Assembly: GCF_036588685.1 (NCBI RefSeq)
Contig: NC_086383.1
Coordinates: 48,504,448-48,568,447 of the forward strand
DNA from: Mytilus trossulus
Lineage: Eukaryota > Mollusca > Bivalvia > Mytilida > Mytilidae
DNA: 64,000 bases
Direction of reading: 5' to 3'
In this document: one piece after another, positions 34,606 to 43,094 of the stretch
Numbering within the stretch: position 1 is the stretch's first letter
How the letters are laid out: each line of letters opens with the position of its first letter
The notes under the pieces: model-generated
What the model was told of the DNA's origin: nothing
Databases searched by the model: none
The model's input: the letters and a program-made list of their open reading frames with translations, nothing else
Position numbers and translations under genes: made by a program

Positions 34606-35690
34606 CTGAACATCAGATTAGTACATCAGTACGTTAATGTGGCCTTAACCGAGGGGTTCCAGTACATATTGTGTTTTTCAACACTCTTAATGTTTGAAGA
34701 AATATGTTTTTCAAAAGTTTTGTACCTTTGATATTCTACATGTTCATCAACAGTCCATTTCCAATTTTGTGCCAAACTTCTAGGATAAACCCAGGCGCCA
34801 TACTTTTAATGCGCGCATGAACCCATATGGATGCCTAGATGACTCCCCAACTGGAATGATAACAAGGATATCGGATTCTTGACTTTTTTTACAGGCAAAA
34901 AAAAAGGACTTCTTTTCAAAATTGGTTAATTTATTGTTAAATTGTTCTAGAGTAAAATCAATCCTTTTTAAATGTAAATGTTAAAATGTAAACAGAGTAC
35001 AACACCAACCAAAAACAAAAACAGTTTTAGAGAATGAAAACCAAAGGGCCAAATTAAATATTATTGCCTGGTTTCAATGAACAACAGTTGTTCTTTTGGG
35101 AATCTTAAAAAGCATCTTAATTCTATACTTAACAAAAATCAAAACTGTACAAGATCAAGTTTGCAAAAAAGTGGTGCAACCTCAATTTAGCACATTCAAA
35201 TAAAAATTATCTACTTTTTACTGCTATGAAGATTTGACTTCCAAAACCTGAATATAGAGTTTGGTGCGCTGACGAAGTTTAATTATACCAATTAAAATTA
35301 GAAATGTGATAATTTAGGAAAATATCCTGAAAATTGGTGATTTTTGAAGTAAAAATTAATGTAAACTATTTTTGGTCGATGTCATGTTTACATTTGAATG
35401 TGATATGAAAAAGAAAAAAAGATGCAGATTAATAGGTCAATTGCACAGCAAATTTACTACACATACAACAAAAATAAAATACTAGTACTAAAAAGCAACG
35501 CAGTCATTATCAATGTATGTTGATTATCATTATGATGGTTAATTATATTCTGTCGAAATTCACTTATTGTAGTAGTGTCTGTCGTTGAGACTTTTCAAAC
35601 CTCCTGTAAATAAAAACACATAACTTAATAAAAAAAAAAATGCAGAGTAAACACATAAGAATCTTACTTAGAATCATTCAAATCAATTCA
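34606..35690. other. No supported gene
   Basis: A+T-rich. A minus-strand acceptor-like TTTATTTACAG at about 35604-35614 is the only notable splice-like signal (see gene A findings). Confidence 0.3.
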
Positions 35691-35796
35691 ATTCAATTCT
35701 TTATTACTTTAAGCACATTATGCTTATCAGTGCAATAAATACAAATACATTTCTATAACACAACATAACATAATACATCAGAGAAGCAAATAAATA

Positions 35797-38700
35797 TCAA
35801 GTATTGACCAATAACAGTTTGGTCCTATGATTATGTGCATTAAACAAGAATTTACACAAATTACGCAAATCTTTTACATTTTCAGTGCTGAGAAGTTGCA
35901 CTAATTTGAACGACGATGGACGTCTATAATAATAAGGTTTAATAAACTGTCTCCTTAAGTCTCTATAGCTTTCACATTGTAAAACAAAATGGAATTCATC
36001 TTCAGTGATATTCAAATTACAAAGAGTACATTTTCTATCAAACCTATTTACTCCATGATAACGGCCTACTTCAACAAACAAATTATGAGATGACAATCTA
36101 AGGCGAGTTAAATACACTCTAAAATTCATATGTTTAGTTAGATAATTCTGTAAACATACATTATTGACAATATATTTATATAAATAACACTTAGATGAAA
36201 CGTTCAGTTGATCATTCAAAGTCTGTTTTGCTTGATCATATATCCTTGTTTTTACAAATAATAATAAATTTGTATCAATAATCAAATTGTCTTGGTTATA
36301 CCAGATCTCATTTAAACCCAAGTTAAATAATAATTGTTGTAGTTGATAAATCCAACTGCTTCTAATATTACAGAAATTATACAGTTGTTCCCTGTAGCAG
36401 TTTTTAAGAATACAATTGCTTGTGGATAATAATTTGAACCAGTACTTCACTATGTTGTACATTCTAAAATATATCAAAGGATATCTACCCAATTCAAAAT
36501 AAACCATAACATTTGTTGTACATTGTTTGACACCTAATATGTTTTTGCAAAAATCAAGTTGTATTTTTTCAATATTTGGAGCTTTATGGAAGCCCCATAT
36601 TTCACAACCATAACATAAAATACTGCTAATGTAAGTATCAAATAAATTCAAATATGTAAAAACATTCAAATACAATGACGAAACCTTCGACTTCAAACCA
36701 AAAACAGCTTTTCTACTTTGCTCAGCTAAATGTTTTTGAGCTTTAACAAATTTACCGTTAAAATTTAACAGTACACCAAGGTAACAAAATTCATCCACTA
36801 TGTCAATAGCATTGCCATCATAATACCAAATTTCTTCGTCTTTTACAAAACCTCCGTTTCTAAATACCATAATTTTTGTTTTGGCAATGTTTACAGTCAA
36901 ACCCCATTTACAAGTATATAATAATAATGTGTCTAACATATCTTGCAAGCCAATAACTGAATCAGAAAATAAAATCATATCATCAGCATACATAAGTAAA
37001 AATAATGACAAGTCTTGCACTTCATATGGTATATTACTATTACGTAGAAATTCCATTTCAAAGTCATTTACATATAACGAAAAAAGTATAGGAGAAAGAA
37101 CTTCCCCTTGCATAAGACCAACTGAACTTGTAAACTGCTCAGAATAAAAACCATCAACTTTCACACATACTTTTACTGTAGAATACATTGATTTTAAAAC
37201 AGAAAGTAATTTGCCTGTTATACCAACTCTTGATAGTTTCAACCATAAGTTAAGTCTGGTTACAGAGTCAAATGCCTGTTTGTAGTCAACGAAACAGCAA
37301 TATAAACGTTTTTTCTTGAAAAGTGCTTTCTGAACGAGTGTCAACAAAGAATAAATTGCATCAACAGTGCTGCTACCCGGGCGAAATCCAAATTGCGCAT
37401 CTGTAATAATATCATTATTCTCAGACCATTTAATTAGTCTTGAATTTATAATAGATGTAAATAGTTTCGCTAAATTACTGACTAAACTGATTCCACGATA
37501 GTTCGATGGATCGGACGAGTCGCCTTTTTTAAAAACAGGAATTAACACTGCGAGTGCCCAAGATTTCGGAAAATGTCCTGATGCTAATATCTTGTTGAAT
37601 ATTTCCTCTAGGAACGGTAGCAGAATATCCTTATATTCAATGAATAACTCGTTAAATGTACCATCAATACCATGACTTTTGCCACGTTTTAGGTTTGAAA
37701 TACACTTCAAAATTTCATCTTGTGTAATAATTTGATCAAGTTCATCATATGTTGTGTCGGAAACGGTCTCTGGAGTTTCGACTGTCACATTAATACCATT
37801 ATTTGTGACCAAATTTCTAAAATGTTCGAAGAATTCAGAAAGTGACACATCAGAATTTTTGGCTCTCTTCTTTTGAAAAAGTTTATAATATTTCTTTGGG
37901 TCGATTTTACGCAATGTAGCTATCATATCACCCTCTTGACGCTTATATTTTCGTTTTAGTTTATTTTCTAAACGCTTGTATTGTCTTTTAGACATAATTA
38001 ATATTTGATGATTTTCAACATTTTTGTCTCTATTAAATGTATACAAAGAACTAGTATAGATAGATCGAAGTCTTTTGCACTCGTAGTTAAACCATGGTTT
38101 GTCATCTTTATATCGGGTCGTTTTACTACGGGTACGGTCACAAATATTATTTGAACTATGTGAATTACAAAAGAATGGTGAAATAATGTTCATCAAATTA
38201 GAAGTAAACGATTCAACATAATTGTCAATACCATCTTGGGATTTTTCAATATCAGAAAATACTATCTGGCTAAGTGAACCACTGTTTAAAGTTAAAGACT
38301 CATAACACTGATCTTTTAGCTCTTCCTTCCATCGGTAACTATCATATGAGTTGTTTGACGTACCACTGTTACGCTTAGGCTCTTGTGAATCGTTCAATAT
38401 GCACCGCAAGCGAACATGTAAAGGCGCATGGTCACTAAAAGAAGTGAAGTTACAAACAATAAACTGGTCTATAATGTGTAAAAAGTCATATGGAGCCAAT
38501 AAGTAGTCTACAACACTCATTCCCCGGGAACCACAAAATGTATAGTCATTAGCTAAGCCATCCTTATGCCGACCGTTCAAAATACGTAGACCAGTGCTTC
38601 TACACAGATTTAACAATTTTAATCCAAACTCATTAGTACTTTGATCTGGATTTCTTCTTACTGGTAGATTTGTGTCACTTAAATACCCAAAAATATGGTT

Positions 38701-39249
38701 GAAACTATCAAAAATTGGGCCACATACATTGTCATTTATTATAAAATCATTAACTATAGCAGTTCTTGCATTCATATCACCTAGTAAAAATACTCTTGAC
38801 GTTTCTGATGAATATTTTTCAACAGAATTTAACAAATCATAGAATAAATCACAATTATACATCTTATAATAATTTGAATAGGCAGGAGGCAAATACACAC
38901 ATCCAATAAAATAATCAAACCCACAAGTTGATATATTCTTTGAAACCTTGAGCCATATAATTGTATCATTCTGAATATCAACTACTTCAACATACTTTGC
39001 AAAACATTTTTTTATTAACAAATATAGTCCACCACCTTGTTTATATTTACTTTTTAGTAATGGGACTGGCTTACAAATATAACCATCTACAATATCATCA
39101 AATGACTTATCAATCCAACACTCAGACAAAATAACAATATCATATGTTTTAATGTAAGATAAAAAATTTGGCTCATTAAGTTTATCATGTAAACCACCAT
39201 TAATGTTCCAATACAAAAAGTTAATAAAGGAGATGCTTCTCGATGTGTC
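35797..39249 (-). CDS. LINE ORF2: endonuclease - reverse transcriptase
   Basis: Open from the codon after the ORF1 TAG to the stop at 35797, 1,150 codons. Numbering from the TTG at 39216, the AP-like (EEP) endonuclease has YWNINGG at 2-8, SECW at 31-34, GDMN at 146-149, VVDYLL near 235 and SDHAP near 261. The RT has VFKKGDSSDPSNYRGISL at about 561-578, FGFRPGSSTVDA near 609, FVDYKQAFDS (motif A) near 642, QGEVLSPILF near 703 and YADD at 743-746. A C-terminal C-x2-C-x9-H-x4-C cluster (CTLCNLNITEDEFHFVLQC) follows. The protein nicks target DNA and reverse-transcribes the LINE RNA. The first Met is at about residue 119, inside the endonuclease, so an ATG start cannot give an active enzyme. The frame is shared with ORF1. 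LINE clade not assigned. Confidence 0.9.
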   Translation of the reverse strand, partial: DTSRSISFINFLYWNINGGLHDKLNEPNFLSYIKTYDIVILSECWIDKSFDDIVDGYICKPVPLLKSKYKQGGGLYLLIKKCFAKYVEVVDIQNDTIIWLKVSKNISTCGFDYFIGCVYLPPAYSNYYKMYNCDLFYDLLNSVEKYSSETSRVFLLGDMNARTAIVNDFIINDNVCGPIFDSFNHIFGYLSDTNLPVRRNPDQSTNEFGLKLLNLCRSTGLRILNGRHKDGLANDYTFCGSRGMSVVDYLLAPYDFLHIIDQFIVCNFTSFSDHAPLHVRLRCILNDSQEPKRNSGTSNNSYDSYRWKEELKDQCYESLTLNSGSLSQIVFSDIEKSQDGIDNYVESFTSNLMNIISPFFCNSHSSNNICDRTRSKTTRYKDDKPWFNYECKRLRSIYTSSLYTFNRDKNVENHQILIMSKRQYKRLENKLKRKYKRQEGDMIATLRKIDPKKYYKLFQKKRAKNSDVSLSEFFEHFRNLVTNNGINVTVETPETVSDTTYDELDQIITQDEILKCISNLKRGKSHGIDGTFNELFIEYKDILLPFLEEIFNKILASGHFPKSWALAVLIPVFKKGDSSDPSNYRGISLVSNLAKLFTSIINSRLIKWSENNDIITDAQFGFRPGSSTVDAIYSLLTLVQKALFKKKRLYCCFVDYKQAFDSVTRLNLWLKLSRVGITGKLLSVLKSMYSTVKVCVKVDGFYSEQFTSSVGLMQGEVLSPILFSLYVNDFEMEFLRNSNIPYEVQDLSLFLLMYADDMILFSDSVIGLQDMLDTLLLYTCKWGLTVNIAKTKIMVFRNGGFVKDEEIWYYDGNAIDIVDEFCYLGVLLNFNGKFVKAQKHLAEQSRKAVFGLKSKVSSLYLNVFTYLNLFDTYISSILCYGCEIWGFHKAPNIEKIQLDFCKNILGVKQCTTNVMVYFELGRYPLIYFRMYNIVKYWFKLLSTSNCILKNCYREQLYNFCNIRSSWIYQLQQLLFNLGLNEIWYNQDNLIIDTNLLLFVKTRIYDQAKQTLNDQLNVSSKCYLYKYIVNNVCLQNYLTKHMNFRVYLTRLRLSSHNLFVEVGRYHGVNRFDRKCTLCNLNITEDEFHFVLQCESYRDLRRQFIKPYYYRRPSSFKLVQLLSTENVKDLRNLCKFLFNAHNHRTKLLLVNT

Positions 39250-40431
39250 CTAGTCTGTACCTGTGTGCATATCTGCTAACACTTCAAAGCGAGATCCACT
39301 AGACGAGCCATTACTCACTGAAGATTTACTAGGTTTTATACTTGAGACGCTCGGTGTTTTTTCGGCCACTGAAAACCCTGGACCCGACGCTGTATCCGCC
39401 ATTCTATCACCTGACTGATCACGACGTGCAATTTTGACTAGCTCGTTAGATTTAACAACAGTCTGCTCACCATCAATAAAAAGTTTATCTTTATTAAACG
39501 AAACTCTTTTACCTGTCTCCTTTGCTTTTTTATACACAGGAAATAATAGTTTGCGTTTTTCATGTATAGCTTTCGGAAATTGTTCAGAAATTGAAATGGT
39601 TGACTCTTTTAATTTGCGAGAGTTTTGACGTACAGTGTCCCTTTGTTGACGTTTTATAAATTTGACAATTATGGGGCGCGGCTTACGCACATTCCGAGTC
39701 GACTTGCTCACGAATTTCTTTCCCATCCTAAAGGCAGATGCTATTTCGATTGGTTCTCGAATTTCCAGAGATAAAGCACATATGTTTCTAATGCTATCAA
39801 TACAGTCTTCGCCCTCCTTCTCCTCGATACCAAAAAACATCAAATTGTCCCTCAAGTTTTCACATTGTAGTTGTTCAAGCTGATCAACCATACTCCTGTT
39901 AACAACATGCAATGAAGTTATATCATCGGCAATGACAGCCATGTCAGATTTATTTTGTTCGAACCCTGCAGATATAAACTGCTGACTATTTTCAACGACC
40001 TCAACTCGTTTCACAAGACCATCAACAACTGCTCCCATTTTCGTTAACTTAGAGTCAATGCTTATAACTGATGACTTTATTTCATCAACGGAATTCATTC
40101 TCAAATTAAGATTGTCAATTTTATTCATCAGGTCGGACATCCATGGGGGTGTACTGCTAAACGATGTAGGAGGAGGGGGGTACAAATTCATTCCGGTCAT
40201 TCCGGTATGCGATGCATGCTGTGAAGGATAATGCTGAGACATAATACTAAATGGATTTGCATCCTGTGATGATGCAAAATTGACCGTTGGCATCACATTA
40301 CCACCAGATGAGTTTGTTATTGTTTGTGACATATTAAAAATGGCGGAGGAATCAAACGCACCACAATCAGTTTTACTTTGAACACGTTTTCTTTTTGGTT
40401 GCGGCTTTGTTACCCTTCTTTTATGTTCCAT
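39250..40431 (-). CDS. LINE ORF1 protein (393 aa), RNA-binding
   Basis: ATG at 40431, TAG at 39250-39252. A basic N-terminus (KRRVTKPQPKRKRVQSK) resembles a nuclear or RNA-binding tail. It is followed by a Ser/Pro/Gln-rich stretch, a predicted coiled coil around residues 105-200 (heptad-like Ile/Leu/Val: MNKIDNLNLRMNSVDEIKSS, then VDGLVKRVEVVE), and an RRM-like block (LRDNLMFFGIEEKEGEDCID) with a basic C-terminal domain (KPRPIIVKFIKRQQRDTV). This is the plan of L1-like ORF1 proteins (trimeric nucleic-acid chaperones). The C-terminal Ser-rich segment (SSIKPSKSSVSNGSSSGS) precedes the stop. Confidence 0.8.
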   Translation of the reverse strand: MEHKRRVTKPQPKRKRVQSKTDCGAFDSSAIFNMSQTITNSSGGNVMPTVNFASSQDANPFSIMSQHYPSQHASHTGMTGMNLYPPPPTSFSSTPPWMSDLMNKIDNLNLRMNSVDEIKSSVISIDSKLTKMGAVVDGLVKRVEVVENSQQFISAGFEQNKSDMAVIADDITSLHVVNRSMVDQLEQLQCENLRDNLMFFGIEEKEGEDCIDSIRNICALSLEIREPIEIASAFRMGKKFVSKSTRNVRKPRPIIVKFIKRQQRDTVRQNSRKLKESTISISEQFPKAIHEKRKLLFPVYKKAKETGKRVSFNKDKLFIDGEQTVVKSNELVKIARRDQSGDRMADTASGPGFSVAEKTPSVSSIKPSKSSVSNGSSSGSRFEVLADMHTGTD

Positions 40432-40570
40432 TAGGTCTGTTAAATAAGTTTACCATACACTGTTCATAATAGAGCAACCAACCACTCCTGAAGACATCTT
40501 AAATATCATTTTTTAAGAGATGCCAAACAGACATGTCCATACAGTCCAGGGGGACATAACTCAACTGGTT

Positions 40571-40712
40571 CGGTTCAATCAAAATAATTAGTTTCAATCA
40601 AAATAATTAGTTTCAATCAAAATAATAAGTTTCAATCAAAATAATTAGTTTCAATCAAAATGGTTAGTTTTAATCAAAATAATAAGTTTCAATCGAAATA
40701 ATTAGTTTAACG
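40571..40712. repeat. 20-bp minisatellite next to the LINE 5' end
   Basis: About seven copies of 'TTTCAATCAAAATAATTAG' with small variants (AATAAG, ATGGTTAG, TTTTAATC). It begins where the LINE 5' region ends. Confidence 0.8.
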
Positions 40713-40794
40713 TTGATTTGTTTTTAATAGAATCTCAAATATATATATTTCGAATATTATCCTTGTTGTACTGTTGCATCACTGTACCAGGTTA

Positions 40795-41115
40795 TGGGGA
40801 CGGATAGGATCCCGCTAGCATGTTTAATTACGCCACAGTGTGTATGTGCCTGTCACAAGTCAGGAGCCTGTAATTCAGTGGTTGTCGTTTTTTGTCTGAC
40901 ACATATTTGTTTTTCGTTCATTTATTGTTTATAGATTAGACTCGTTTGCATTGCTTTACATTGTCATTTCGGGGCCTTTTATAGCGGGCTATACGGTATG
41001 GGCTTGGTTCATTGTTGAAGGCCGTACGATGACCTTTTTATGTTTCTGTGTCATATGTCTTGTGGAGCTGTTGAGAGTTGTCTCACTGGCAATCATACCA
41101 CATCTTCTTTTTCTA
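40795..41115 (-). repeat. R1 dispersed repeat, near full-length copy
   Basis: Reverse R1: 'ggataggatcccgctagcat', 'cctgtaattcagtggttgtc', 'ttcggggccttttatagcgg', 'gttgaaggccgtacgatgac', 'gttgtctcactggcaatcat' and 'accacatcttctttttc'. Confidence 0.75.
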
Positions 41116-41493
41116 TATTTCACTTGTCTGTGTTTTTTTCCAGTAAATTCCATAATGATTGTATGTCACCAATATACCATTTGTCTACATTGGTTGCTTA
41201 TAATTGTTGCTGATACTGATATCAAATTACAATATAGATTTCGAAGACTTCACTGTGGATTTCGAGTTGTGAATATCCAACTATGCTATTTATTATTTTT
41301 TTTTATCATTTTTGTGTGCGCGTAGTGATTTATTTTTGTCATATATTGAAACACTATATAGATGGTCAATAAATTTTCAAACATAGCACAGGTCTGTGTT
41401 TACAAATTGGGAATTTATTTAAATATTTGCAGCTGAGCAAAAATAATTGATAATTGCAAACGAAAAACAAACAAAGTTATTACTATATCTCAC

Positions 41494-41576
41494 CTTGGTG
41501 CTTTTACAAGATTCTTGGTCAGTCAGTAGATATTTACTTGTTTGGCTGAACTCTTGTGAGGAGACTTTACCATCGC
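41494..41576 (-). pseudogene. Gene A exon 3 (second half of EF-hand; stop codon lost)
   Basis: Acceptor 'tttacattaaag' then GCGATGG. With the phase-1 G of exon 2 it reads GDGKVSSQEF, then SQTSKYLLTDQESC, and continues KSTK to a donor AAG|GTGAGA at the same place as in gene B. It is 83 bases, the same as the homologous gene B exon. Where gene B has TGT-TGA, gene A has TGT-AAA, so the ancestral stop is gone. Out of reach of normal translation because of the TAA in exon 1. Confidence 0.6.
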
Positions 41577-41997
41577 CTTTAATGTAAAGAAATAAAAATT
41601 AAAAAAAAAAGACTTGTTTTAACAACGTCCAGGTTCCTTACCATCTTTTTTAAGAATTTGATTCGTATTATAAACAGAATAAAATACCAAATTATAATCA
41701 AAACACTTCTCTGTTATTCAGTAACATATTGCTAAGACTGATTTTTTGATTTGAATAAAAATATTTTGAACTTGCTAAAACAGTTGTTATTAAATGGAAA
41801 AAAAACACATTATTTTCATCCTTTATACCAAACGTTATTAATTGCATTTCTCTCTCAAAAAAGGGCATATTTCATTACATTTATAGACGGACTTTATTTT
41901 AACAGAATGATTCATTAATGTTTGGTCTTACACTCATTGTGGCGCCGTTTATAATTTTGATTGATTACATGTATTATATGATACATTGTACACTTAC

Positions 41998-42157
41998 CAT
42001 TTTCATCTAAATATTTGAAAACCATCAAGTTGTCAGATTCTTGCCCACGCTCTCCCACATGATAAGCCAGATCTGCAGGATAAAAATATCCACTGCGAGT
42101 ATAATCGTATTCTGAAAATTTGCATGGTAACAAGACCAATTCTCCAGGCCAGTTGAG
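41998..42157 (-). pseudogene. Gene A exon 2 (EF-hand region)
   Basis: 160 bases, the same as gene B exon 2, with acceptor 'tttcattacag' and donor AATG|GTAAGT both intact. The phase-0 reading starts LNWPGELVLLPCKFSEYDYT and includes a degenerate first EF loop (DYTRSGYFYPAD) and the start of a second (DENG). The ORF is clean. Together with exon 3 the second loop is DENGDGKVSSQE, canonical at positions 1, 3, 5, 6 and 12. Untranslated if the exon 1 TAA is respected. Confidence 0.65.
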
Positions 42158-42189
42158 CTGTAATGAAATACTGGACGTATAAAACATAT

Positions 42190-42345
42190 GTGGTATGAGT
42201 GCCAATGAATCAAATCTCAATCCAATCACAACTTGTAAAAGTAAACTATTACATGTATATAGGTCAAAGTACGGCCTCTAACACGGAGTTCATAAAAGTA
42301 ACATTACAAAATTAAAACATTGCAAGGAAAATTTAAAACAGTCAA
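42190..42345 (+). repeat. R1-related repeat upstream of gene A exon 2
   Basis: 'tgtggtatgagtgccaatga', 'ggtcaaagtacggcctctaa', 'acacggagttcataaaagta': the same subtype as at 34.4 and 48.97 kb, inserted in intron 1 of gene A. Confidence 0.5.
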
Positions 42346-42710
42346 CATGGTCTTTGTCAAACGACACATTCAAAAGCTCCAACACATTAAACGAATGCAT
42401 GAAAAACATAATTTTATGTCGTTTATGACTTGGCACAGGCATTTGTTAAAATGGTAGATTTAACCGTGTAAATTTAAACGAATGGGCAACAACTGTCATA
42501 TTTCAGACCTGGTACAGGCATTTTTAAATATAGAAAATGGTAGATTAATAGCACAAAACGGCTTATTTGTATGACAGTCGCATCAAATTCCATTATATTT
42601 ACAACGATGCGTGAACAAAACATACACACTAGGTAAAATTGTCAAAATAGGGGGCGGGGAGTACAGAAGTAAATAAATGTATATATTCCTGATTATTAAC
42701 TAAAGCATAC

Positions 42711-43094
42711 CGTATCATTAGCCCCGAATACTTTACATATGTTATCACAGAACCACGTGCATCTGTCATTTAACCATGAACCTCCGCATATGATATCAGC
42801 TATACTTGTTTGTCCACGTAATCCTGCTATCAGCCTTCTTCCTTTGAATCTCGCGTATACTACTTACGATACAAACCGAGATGGACTGGAAATTATAGCT
42901 ACTTTTGCAATTGTTTTGAAGGTTTTTTTTACTGCATGAACTATTTTGCGTAGAAGACGTCTTCCTCGAATTCTGGGTAATATCTTTCTGGTAAAACGCC
43001 TGGCTCTTATTCTTATTCTACGCCTCCATGCATCGCAATCTTCCAAGAGGAAGACAAGGACTAAAGACAGCAATAAAATCCATGCAACTTTCAT
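42711..43094 (-). CDS. Gene A exon 1: secreted cationic peptide, truncated paralogue of gene B
   Basis: ATG at 43094 directly follows an acceptor (TTCTATTTTAG), as in gene B, so a 5' UTR intron exists. The translated part is 76 residues: signal peptide MKVAWILLLSLVLVFLLEDC with likely cleavage after DCDA. The rest has no acidic residue and about 14 Arg plus 6 Lys (for example RRFTRKILPRIRGRRLLRK), giving about +20 in 50-odd residues. The TAA at 42864-42866 stands where gene B has AAA (Lys). After it the exon stays open in the same frame to the conserved donor ACG|GTATGC (42711) and still encodes most of the cysteine module (IICGGSW, CTWFCDNICKVF), but two of six Cys are replaced. As written it would yield a free linear cationic peptide of antimicrobial-peptide type. 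Alternatives: a pseudogene, a null allele, or a TAA bypassed by splicing or readthrough. Confidence 0.7.

Larger units (their letters stand above)
35690..40560 (-). mobile_element. Near full-length LINE (non-LTR retrotransposon)
   Basis: Two large ORFs in the order expected for a LINE, followed by a short 3' UTR that ends (minus strand) in AATAAAGAATTGAATTGAAT, a pentamer-type tail instead of poly(A). A related 5'-truncated copy with the same tail lies at 50.34-50.74 kb. The 5' limit is uncertain: ORF1 starts at 40431, and a 20-bp minisatellite begins at about 40571. No target-site duplication was resolved by eye. Neither ORF is broken except for the single TAG between them, so the insertion is young or still active. 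Confidence 0.85.

Noticed and set aside
36881..37147. Plus-strand ORF of 88 codons, and others at 39434-39628 and 39662-39883
   Set aside because: Antisense to the LINE ORFs, with no motif.
40571..40712. Regularly spaced repeats that might suggest a CRISPR-like array
   Set aside because: Units are directly adjacent without unique spacers, and the genome is eukaryotic. It is a minisatellite.
42025..42213. Alternative minus-strand frame of gene A exon 2 (62 codons)
   Set aside because: This is the frame reached if the cryptic GTAAGT in exon 1 were spliced to exon 2. It destroys the EF-hand and has no counterpart in gene B.
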